Shown: in pieces, positions 57,159 to 64,000 of the stretch
Layout of the letters: each line of letters starts with the position of its first letter
Position numbering within the stretch: the first letter of the stretch is position 1
Source: Sulfurihydrogenibium sp. YO3AOP1
GTDB taxonomy: Bacteria; Aquificota; Aquificia; Aquificales; Hydrogenothermaceae
DNA: 64,000 nucleotides
Direction: 5' to 3'
NCBI RefSeq assembly: GCF_000020325.1
Contig: NC_010730.1
Coordinates: forward strand, 1,447,501 to 1,511,500
The notes under the pieces: model-generated
Told to the model about the DNA's origin: nothing
Seen by the model: only the letters and a program-made list of their open reading frames with translations
Database searches by the model: none
Program-made: the position numbers and the translations under genes

Positions 57159-57837
57159 AAAAACACCAATGATTGCACTGCCCATAACAGACAAAGATTT
57201 AGAAATCACATTAAACAATGCAATTATAAATAGTATCGATATTATTGAACTACGTATAGACCAATTTGAAAACAAAGAATTAAATCACATAAAAGAAGTG
57301 GCTAATAAAGTTAAGTATTATGATTTTTATACCATCGCAACCGTAAGAAGTAAGTTAGAAGGAGGGTCAGATATACCGGATTCTGAAAGATTGAAAATCT
57401 TCAATGCTGTTATTGATTTTGTTGATATCATAGATATAGAGTACACATCAACAAACATAAAAGAAAAAGTTAAAGAAATTGCCAAAAGCAAAGGTAAATT
57501 GCTTTTAATGTCTTATCATGATTTTGAAAAAACACCGACAGAAGATGAAATCCAAAAATTAATTGACGATTGTAAAATCCAAGGAGCAGATATAGTAAAA
57601 TATGCCTTTAAAGCCAATACCTTTGAAGATGTGGCAAGGGTTATGTGTATCACTAATAAAAATAAGGATAAAAATATTGTTGCTATATCAATGGGTGAGA
57701 TTGGCAAAATTACAAGAGTGACTGGATTTATGTTTGGAAGTTTGATAACATATACGTATATAGGACAATCTTTCGCACCAGGTCAAATAGAAGTTAAAAA
57801 ACTAAATGAATTAATAGAATTTTTCAAAGGAGGTTAA
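57151..57837 (+). CDS. aroD: 3-dehydroquinate dehydratase, type I
   Basis: 228 residues. Shikimate pathway enzyme using a Schiff base. Substrate and catalytic residues: Glu/Arg in IIELRIDQFE, His in LMSYHDFEKTP, and the Schiff-base lysine in DIVKYAFKANT. ISMGEIGKITRV and the GQSFAPGQI end are also typical. GGAGG is upstream inside the DUF29 gene. Confidence 0.95.
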   Translation: MFKKTPMIALPITDKDLEITLNNAIINSIDIIELRIDQFENKELNHIKEVANKVKYYDFYTIATVRSKLEGGSDIPDSERLKIFNAVIDFVDIIDIEYTSTNIKEKVKEIAKSKGKLLLMSYHDFEKTPTEDEIQKLIDDCKIQGADIVKYAFKANTFEDVARVMCITNKNKDKNIVAISMGEIGKITRVTGFMFGSLITYTYIGQSFAPGQIEVKKLNELIEFFKGG

Positions 57838-57839
57838 AC

Positions 57840-58391
57840 ATGGCTTTAATGTATTCAGTTGATATACCACTTGGAACAAGAATGCCAGATTTTGAACTAA
57901 AAGACACATTCGGTAATGTTTATAAAAGTGATGACCTGTATGGTGAAAAAGGGTTATTGGTAGTCTTTATTTGCAATCACTGCCCCTATGCTATTGCTGT
58001 ATGGCCAAGGTTAATAAGATTGTCTAAATACGCAAAAGAACTTGGTATAAATACAGTTGCAATAAATCCAAATATCCATCCAAATTATCCAGAAGATGCA
58101 CCGGAGAAAATGATAGAAAAGATAAAAGAATGGGGAATTCCATTTCCTTATCTAATAGACGAAACTCAAGAAGTAGCAAAAGCTTTTAAAGCACAGTGTA
58201 CACCAGATATTTATCTATTTGATAAAGACCATAAGCTTGTATATCATGGAAGAATTGATGATAATTGGCAAGATGAATCAAAAGTTACAAAAGAAGAATT
58301 AAAAGAAGCGATTACAAACTTAGCAGAAGGAAAACCAATAAACCCGGTTCAGTATCCATCAATGGGATGTTCTATAAAATGGAGAGAATAA
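57840..58391 (+). CDS. Thioredoxin-fold redox protein (PRX_like1 type)
   Basis: 183 residues. AhpC/TSA-Redoxin fold: PDFELKDTFGNVY, then the CxxC site in VVFICNHCPYAIAVWPRL, VAINPNIHPNYPED, and the cis-Pro segment AQCTPDIYLFDKD. The CNHC site and the last block VQYPSMGCSIKW match a group of thioredoxin-family proteins found widely in bacteria and with poorly known substrates. No signal peptide. AAGGAGG is upstream; two bases separate it from aroD. Confidence 0.9.
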   Translation: MALMYSVDIPLGTRMPDFELKDTFGNVYKSDDLYGEKGLLVVFICNHCPYAIAVWPRLIRLSKYAKELGINTVAINPNIHPNYPEDAPEKMIEKIKEWGIPFPYLIDETQEVAKAFKAQCTPDIYLFDKDHKLVYHGRIDDNWQDESKVTKEELKEAITNLAEGKPINPVQYPSMGCSIKWRE

Positions 58392-58668
58392 GGTTTTAAA
58401 TTACGTCGCGTAAGAAATTCAGTAAAAGGTAGAGATTTTTTCGCCGATCTGTAGAATGACAAATAAGGTTACCCTTCTTTAATGCTTGACATTTAACCTT
58501 TCTCTGTCATCCTGAGGACGTAAGTCCGAAGGATCTTCTTTTTTTTAAATAAGGTGAGAAAGTAAGTAAGTGAGAAAGTGAGAGGTAAAAGGTGGAGATT
58601 CTTAGCTTCGCTCAGAAATGACGATATGGATTTGATGCGGATTTTTGTAAGCAGACTCAATTTCAACT
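58392..58668. repeat. Gap with dispersed repeats
   Basis: No gene. A degraded half at about 58421-58460 (GAGATTTTTTCGCCGATCTGTAGAATGACA), an inverted full unit at about 58503-58545 (CTGTCATCCTGAGGACGTAAGTCCGAAGGATC) and a forward half at about 58595-58625 (GAGATTCTTAGCTTCGCTCAG). It closes a convergent gene pair. Confidence 0.8.
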
Positions 58669-61600
58669 TTAAAAATCAAACGGTAATGTAAACGTAATTT
58701 CTCCAGACCTTGCATTGTTTTCAAAGAATTTAATTACAAAAGAACTTCTTTCTGTGAATCTATATCCACCTTCATACCAACCAAAAGTATTCAAAGTGTT
58801 TCCAACAGGTCTTGATAAGCCTAAATAGATTTTTCTTGTAAGGTATTTTTGTACGTAGACGTTAAACGTAATACCCTGTGTAGGGTTGTAAGATGGAATA
58901 ACATTTACATTAAACCCTGTTCCAAACAGTCCTGATTCTTCACTTTCTTCTTTAAACGGTGATAAAATTTTTGCAACACCACCAAGAATATTAAATAGAC
59001 CGCTTGATGCTAACTGTTCAGGTGTTTGTTTTATTAATAGCAAAGTAAGTATTTCATCTTTTGATTTTGGTGGGGTTGAGAAGAAATCATATTTTATATT
59101 TTCAGCCGGTCCTGATAGATTTACATAAATATAAGTTCCGGATACTTGCGTTGACAATCTTCCGCTTACATATGCTTTATTATTTATTATTTTTAAATCA
59201 ATGTAATCAACGTTGTATTTGACTTTTAAAAAGTCAACCTTTCCATAATTGATTCTTATATTTCCATTTACGATTGGATTATATGCTGTTCCTGTGATAT
59301 CTAATTTACCTTCTGCATAAACTTTTCCCCAGCTTCCTTCAACAAAGATAGGAGAGAAAGTATTGATTTTTACGTTTAAATTTATATTTTTCAAAAATTC
59401 AGGCTTTTCTTCTTTTGATTCTTTTGTAAAGAATTCAGGCTCAATTTTTATTTTTCCTGTTGTTTGATTTAAGCTGTTTATAAGAATTTTATCTTTTTCA
59501 ATTTTTACATCTGTATTTGTATTTAAAACACTGTTAAACATGTTTTGATATTTAACCGGTAGAACCTGAGAAATTATCTTAATAGCTCCTATTTTAGCGT
59601 CAGGATTTATATTTCCAATTATTTGGATATAACTATCTCCGAAAGACGACCTTGTATTTCCCTTTATATCAACATATAACAAATCTTTCATTTTAATATT
59701 AAACTTATCTATACTTACGATATTTGATATGTAAGGAGTTTTTAGATTCATATTATTGCCAATTAGGTTTAATTCACTATCTTCTAAAATCTTGTCAATT
59801 TTTCCATTGTACCCATAAACAAAACTAACTTTACCGTCTAAAATAACGTACTTTAAAAACTGAGAGATATATCTTTTGTCAAGTTCACCTTTTACCAAAA
59901 CATCTAAGATTTCATTGTCAAGATTATAAATTAGCTTATTTATATAGCCTTTTGCGATGCCTTCAAAGTATAGGTTTGAAAACTGAATACTTATATCTTT
60001 AATAATACCTTTTAATTCCTTTAGCTTTATTAAAGAAAGTTCATTTTCTTTTATTTCAAAATCTTTTATTTCTATTATTCCACTACTTTTTGAAAAATCA
60101 TCTTTATTAAAGTTGATGATTAATATTCCATCACCAGTATTTAGTTTAATTCTTTTATTTATTTCATAATTTAATCCATCAATATTTGCAACTAATTTGT
60201 CTTTATCTCCACTTATTTTTGGATTTATGACTGTTTCTTTACCATCTTTTAAAATGGATATTTTTAAGCTACCGTCATATTTATCTAATCCGCCAGAAAT
60301 TCTTCCGCTGAAACTTAGCTTTCCATTTGGTATATTTAGGCTTGAAGATAGATTTCCGTTTATCTTATTTTCTGAAATTGAATATAATCCATCTGCTAAA
60401 AGGCTAAGGTTTTTGAATTTATCATTTAGATTACTTGAATTTATTTTCAGCGAATAATTCAACCTATCATTTAAAAGCTTTAAATCTAAATTTAAATCGT
60501 CTATAAAGTAGTCTTTGAAGTTAAACTTATTAGCTTGGGCTGTTATTTTTAAATCTTTTAATTTTTCCGTAATCATTCCAGAGAGTTTAATGTTTAAAGG
60601 TATATTAAATTCCTTTTCTTGAGCTTTTATGTCTTGCAAGTCTAACTTTACATTCCACTGCTTATTTTCAATAGATATATCGACATTTCCAGAAGATTTA
60701 TACACATTAAATCTATTTAAAATTTCAACATGCTTTTTCAAGAATGGATATACAGGAGATAGGTCAAAATCTTTAAGCACAAGATTTATATCTGTTTTAT
60801 TCTTATTCAAATCAGCATTAACAACATAATTAAGACTGCTTTGATAATTTCCATTTACAGTTAGATTTTTATCTTTGAAATTTAATGAGTAATTGACATT
60901 GCTTAGATTAATTTCTTCATAACTAAAAGATTTAGCCAATCCATTTAGATTTATTTCAAAAGATTTTAAATTTCCGAAAATTACACCGCTACCATTAACT
61001 ACTCCTTTGATTGGGATATTTTTTAAAAACATTAAATTTTCAAGAATTGTATTATCAAATGATAGACTAACCTTAAAGTTTAGATTTTCTGAATTAAACT
61101 GATTTACACTTCCGTTAAAATCTAATTTTGAAGTCTTTGAAAAGGAGTTTCCAGAAAATGACATACTATAATTTTTTAAGTCTACATTACCACTACCGCT
61201 TAAAGATTCATATTTAAAGCCTAAAAATGTTGGATTGTTTGATTTTATTTCAAATTTTAAGATTTTAGAGTCTAACGGATAATCAATCTTTAAATTCGCC
61301 GAGCCGTCAATAGAGCTAAGAATTTCATCTTTATGTTTTAACAGAGATAAAACATTTTTAATTGATGAAGTATTTAAGTCTAAAATTAGTCTTTTTTCGT
61401 TAAAGTCAAAGCTTCCATTTGCAAAATTTGAGCTTAATTTCCCAGTAATTTTTTGAGATTTATCATAATCGAATTTTAAATCTAAATTCAACTCTCCAAA
61501 TGACATATTATCAGCAATCAGATTATTAATGCTGCTTTTTAACTTACCTTTTAAGAAAGTTTTATCTTTTTCAATTAACTCTAATTCTCCATCAAACTTT

Positions 61601-62490
61601 TGATTAGTAACGCTTATATTTTCGCGTAATATCTTTGCAACATTTCCATTAAAAGAAACTTTTACATCTTTCTTTTTTTCTATGTTTAAATCAGCATTAA
61701 GATTTATAAGGTTGATACTCTCATAAACAAGATTTGATGCTTTAAGATTTGCATCTATTTTAAAAGTTTTGTCATCATTTAAAATAAGTTGTTTTATCAA
61801 TAAATTTGGATTTTCTGGTTTAAAGTAAGATGTTGTAATGGATATATTTTTTGTGATTAGTTTATTTGGATACACAGTCAAAGCCGGATTATTTGATTGA
61901 TTTTTTATGATGAAATTATAAGTTTTTCCTGACTTTAAATAATCTATAGAAACATCATTTTTAACATAAATGCCATTATCAATATTGTACAAGCTTATAT
62001 TCTTTATGTTTAAATCTGCATTTTCTTCTATGTTCTTGACTAAAAATTCACCATTCTTTATGTTTGCTGATACATAGTTAGTGATTAGGTAAGTGTAAAA
62101 AATTCCATCAATCTTTTTAGATGGAGGAGCTTTTAAATCATTTATGTATGTGCCTTTTAGGTTTTCAATGTTTAAATCTAAAATAGGTTCTGTGTTGAAT
62201 AAACTTTTTAGATTAAATGTTCCGCTGACTTTTTCTAAGTTAACGTCAAATTCTTTTTTGTCTGTTATTTTTATATAATTACAATAAAATTGATTTTTTG
62301 ATAAATTACAATCATCTTCTATGAAAATTCCAAACTGATTAAGAATTAACCTATAGTTAGAAATCACATACAAAGAAATTAAGATTATGATTGATAAAAA
62401 AATAAATACTGAAGTAAGATTTAGAAAAACTTTTATAGCAAACTTTACATATTTATTATCTTTTATGATTTTTATCACTTTTTTCATCAT
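58669..62490 (-). CDS. tamB: TamB-like translocation/assembly protein (DUF490)
   Basis: 1273 residues. An N-terminal membrane helix (FLNLTSVFIFLSIIILISLYVIS, as an anchor) leads into a very long beta-rich repeat region (many D/N/L-rich strands such as GNVDLKNYSMSFSG), the taco-shaped lipid-conducting fold of AsmA-like proteins. The C-terminal TamB domain is recognisable: GKLDITGTAYNPIVNGNIRI, TPPKSKDEILTLLL, GLSRPVGNTLNTFGWYEGGY and the last strand ARSGEITFTLPFDF. It moves phospholipid or helps OMP assembly. The usual TamA/BamA partner is not next to it. Confidence 0.92.
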   Translation of the reverse strand: MMKKVIKIIKDNKYVKFAIKVFLNLTSVFIFLSIIILISLYVISNYRLILNQFGIFIEDDCNLSKNQFYCNYIKITDKKEFDVNLEKVSGTFNLKSLFNTEPILDLNIENLKGTYINDLKAPPSKKIDGIFYTYLITNYVSANIKNGEFLVKNIEENADLNIKNISLYNIDNGIYVKNDVSIDYLKSGKTYNFIIKNQSNNPALTVYPNKLITKNISITTSYFKPENPNLLIKQLILNDDKTFKIDANLKASNLVYESINLINLNADLNIEKKKDVKVSFNGNVAKILRENISVTNQKFDGELELIEKDKTFLKGKLKSSINNLIADNMSFGELNLDLKFDYDKSQKITGKLSSNFANGSFDFNEKRLILDLNTSSIKNVLSLLKHKDEILSSIDGSANLKIDYPLDSKILKFEIKSNNPTFLGFKYESLSGSGNVDLKNYSMSFSGNSFSKTSKLDFNGSVNQFNSENLNFKVSLSFDNTILENLMFLKNIPIKGVVNGSGVIFGNLKSFEINLNGLAKSFSYEEINLSNVNYSLNFKDKNLTVNGNYQSSLNYVVNADLNKNKTDINLVLKDFDLSPVYPFLKKHVEILNRFNVYKSSGNVDISIENKQWNVKLDLQDIKAQEKEFNIPLNIKLSGMITEKLKDLKITAQANKFNFKDYFIDDLNLDLKLLNDRLNYSLKINSSNLNDKFKNLSLLADGLYSISENKINGNLSSSLNIPNGKLSFSGRISGGLDKYDGSLKISILKDGKETVINPKISGDKDKLVANIDGLNYEINKRIKLNTGDGILIINFNKDDFSKSSGIIEIKDFEIKENELSLIKLKELKGIIKDISIQFSNLYFEGIAKGYINKLIYNLDNEILDVLVKGELDKRYISQFLKYVILDGKVSFVYGYNGKIDKILEDSELNLIGNNMNLKTPYISNIVSIDKFNIKMKDLLYVDIKGNTRSSFGDSYIQIIGNINPDAKIGAIKIISQVLPVKYQNMFNSVLNTNTDVKIEKDKILINSLNQTTGKIKIEPEFFTKESKEEKPEFLKNINLNVKINTFSPIFVEGSWGKVYAEGKLDITGTAYNPIVNGNIRINYGKVDFLKVKYNVDYIDLKIINNKAYVSGRLSTQVSGTYIYVNLSGPAENIKYDFFSTPPKSKDEILTLLLIKQTPEQLASSGLFNILGGVAKILSPFKEESEESGLFGTGFNVNVIPSYNPTQGITFNVYVQKYLTRKIYLGLSRPVGNTLNTFGWYEGGYRFTERSSFVIKFFENNARSGEITFTLPFDF

Positions 62491-62545
62491 TATTTTTAAA
62501 AAAGCATTATAATAAATAGTATCATAAATTTTAGAGGTATTTAAA

Positions 62546-63535
62546 ATGAGTGTTGCAAGCGAAGCTTACCACCTATTAAACAAAGCTATTTATCATTACG
62601 AAAATGAAAATTTTGAGATGGCAATTACTTTATTAGACGAAGCTATTTTGTTAGACCCAGAAATTCCAGAGGTTCATTATTGGAGAGGTAAAGTTGCAAC
62701 CCATGACCTAAACCAAGAAAGTTTGGAAGTTGCAATTGTTGAACTATCAGAAGCAATTAGATTAAAACCAGATTATGCAGATGCCTATTTTGAAAGAGGT
62801 AGAGTCTATATACAAAAAGGAGAGTTTGAAGAGGCCAAAAAAGATTTAGAAAAAGCAATCCAGTTAAATCCAAAACTAAAAGAAGCGTATTCTCTTCTTG
62901 CACAGATAGAGCTTATATCTGGAAATGATGAGAAAGCAATGAAATATCTTGAAAAAGTTTCTCATCAAGAAGGGGATGATAGATACTATTACTCTCTTGG
63001 TAAAATCTTTTATAACGCCGGTAAATATCAGCCAGCTATTGAACAATTTAATAGGACTATAGAAAAAAATAAGTATTTCGTGGATGCTTATGTTTATAAA
63101 GCTCATGCCTTGGCAAATATTGGAAATTATCAAGAAGCAATAGAAAATTTGAAAAAGGCAATAATTTTAGTTCCAGAAGAGATTAGTTATTTTATTGATA
63201 TGGCAAAATACTATTTTGAGATAGGAAAGCAAAAAGCTAAGGAAGGTAATAATATTGAAGCAGCAGAGAATTTTATAAAAGGTCTACAGATTGATTACAA
63301 TCTCAAAATAGAAAAAGAATACATTCCGGTTATCATGAAAGCTGTTAAAGAACTTTTAGAAAATAAAAATTATAAAGAAGCCTTAGAATTGATAGACCAA
63401 TTAGAGCTTATTGTAAAAGAGTTAGAGTATGCAGAATTTAAAGAAGATTTTGATAAACTAAAAAAAGAAGTAATGAAATCTTTACCATTGAAGGAGAAAA
63501 TTGTAAAGTTTGTGATGGATATATACACTAAATAA
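62546..63535 (+). CDS. Cytoplasmic TPR-repeat protein
   Basis: 329 residues without a signal peptide. At least six TPR units: AYHLLNKAIYHYENENFEMAI, VHYWRGKVATHDLNQESLEVAI, ADAYFERGRVYIQKGEFEEAK, AYSLLAQIELISGNDEKAM, YYSLGKIFYNAGKYQPAI, AYVYKAHALANIGNYQEAI and two weaker ones. Such proteins are adaptor scaffolds; the partner is unknown. It is divergent from tamB with a 55-base gap that holds TATAAT at 62508-62513. Confidence 0.88.
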   Translation: MSVASEAYHLLNKAIYHYENENFEMAITLLDEAILLDPEIPEVHYWRGKVATHDLNQESLEVAIVELSEAIRLKPDYADAYFERGRVYIQKGEFEEAKKDLEKAIQLNPKLKEAYSLLAQIELISGNDEKAMKYLEKVSHQEGDDRYYYSLGKIFYNAGKYQPAIEQFNRTIEKNKYFVDAYVYKAHALANIGNYQEAIENLKKAIILVPEEISYFIDMAKYYFEIGKQKAKEGNNIEAAENFIKGLQIDYNLKIEKEYIPVIMKAVKELLENKNYKEALELIDQLELIVKELEYAEFKEDFDKLKKEVMKSLPLKEKIVKFVMDIYTK

Positions 63536-63850
63536 GCGAGATGTAAGATGTGATGATTTTTTAAAGTTTTATACACTTCACACGTCATGCGTCATATTGT
63601 TTGTCATTTTTGACATTCTGTAGTAAAGGCGACATTAAATGACTTGGATGAGAAATTAGCGATTTTCATAAAATTTAAAGAGGAGATCCTTCGGACTAAA
63701 GTCCTCAGGATGGCAAGGAAAACTTGATAATCAAGCATATGAAAGAAGAATCTCATATTTTTATTGAATTTCTCACACAGGGTATTTCTAAATATACGCA
63801 TAGATATTTAACTCTTAACTTTTTCACTCCTTTACATCCACCATAAAAAT
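63536..63850. repeat. Gap with dispersed repeats
   Basis: No gene. At 63647-63785: GATGAGAAATTAGCG, forward core GAGATCCTTCGGACTAAAGTCCTCAGGATGGCA, then a worn inverted half ending GAAGAATCTCA and TTTCTCACAC. Small complementary strings (ACACTTCACACGTCATGCGTC) near 63570 are unexplained. Confidence 0.75.
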
Positions 63851-63879
63851 TTGACAAGAATAAATTTAAATTATAATAT
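63851..63879 (+). promoter_or_regulatory. Promoter of hemN
   Basis: TTGACA at 63851-63856 with TATAAT at 63872-63877 (15-base spacer) or TAATAT at 63874-63879 (17-base spacer). The ATG is 36 bases further on. Confidence 0.5.
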
Positions 63880-63913
63880 GTTAAATAATTAGCATCAAAA
63901 AGGAGTGATAAAT

Positions 63914-64000
63914 ATGGAATTTTTATCTCAAAAAGTAGAGTTCGATATTGATATGATAAAGAAATACGATAAGCCAGCACCAAGATATACCAGTTATCCA
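63914..64000 (+). CDS. hemN: Oxygen-independent coproporphyrinogen III oxidase, N-terminal part
   Basis: AAAAAGGAGTG lies before the ATG at 63914. The 29 visible codons end KKYDKPAPRYTSYP, the highly conserved HemN start that precedes the radical-SAM cysteines. The enzyme decarboxylates coproporphyrinogen III to protoporphyrinogen IX without oxygen. The gene runs off the window, so the CxxxCxxCxC motif cannot be checked. The different HemW gene at 38723 is its relative. Confidence 0.85.
   Translation, partial: MEFLSQKVEFDIDMIKKYDKPAPRYTSYP

Overview
The window is AT-rich (roughly two thirds A+T by eye), gene-dense, bacterial chromosomal DNA. The mix points to a thermophilic member of the Aquificales, most like Sulfurihydrogenibium: a Rieske/cytochrome b/di-haem c1 operon, an hspR-dnaJ pair, DUF29, a long TamB, lysine/glutamate-rich proteins and a C5-type haem pathway (hemL, hemW, hemN). 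This assignment is an inference from gene content, not from a database match. No tRNA or rRNA gene was seen.

Layout. 1-5421 (minus strand) is the end of a surface-polysaccharide locus: start of a flippase, GDP-fucose synthase, GDP-mannose dehydratase, a doubly truncated manC and a membrane acyltransferase with an SGNH domain. 5415-7515 is a pile of three broken insertion sequences (IS481-like, IS256-like, IS3-like). 7955-25164 (plus strand) is a 17-kb accessory island of about 15 co-directional genes, almost all with signal peptides or lipoboxes: a DUF2330-like protein, a serpin, a Cys-rich mini-protein, two lipoproteins, a beta-propeller, PDZ+TPR proteins, coiled-coil proteins and a FecR-domain protein. 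A complete IS256-family element (13945-15243) interrupts it. Related pieces of an IS3-type end bracket it in inverted orientation (7458-7510 and 25244-25299). Two degenerate CRISPR-like repeats lie just beyond.

25855-50206 is mostly housekeeping on the minus strand: hemL-nrdR; dnaJ-hspR-prmA-deoC-ligA; a helicase-nuclease with a membrane coiled-coil partner (a possible defence pair); mrfA-like helicase-hemW; and pgeF-accD-mobB-acyP-LysM/LytM-aminotransferase-two peptide/nickel-type ABC permeases. dnaQ-like and proC are on plus. 50504-53172 is the bc1 operon petABC with a good promoter, a Fur-like palindrome over its -10, and a terminator. A strong sigma70-type promoter at 53613 drives what looks like an unassigned, highly structured RNA of about 215 nt. 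Then come pyrE-amidohydrolase-der (minus), DUF29-aroD-thioredoxin-like (plus), tamB (minus), a TPR gene (plus) and the first 29 codons of hemN.

Nearly every non-coding gap in the housekeeping part carries copies of one dispersed palindromic repeat family (core like GATCCTTCGG...CCTCAGGATGACA, often as two inverted halves). The accessory island has none inside it. The best candidate for an undescribed system is the secreted-protein island; the best candidate non-coding novelty is the structured RNA at 53648-53865.
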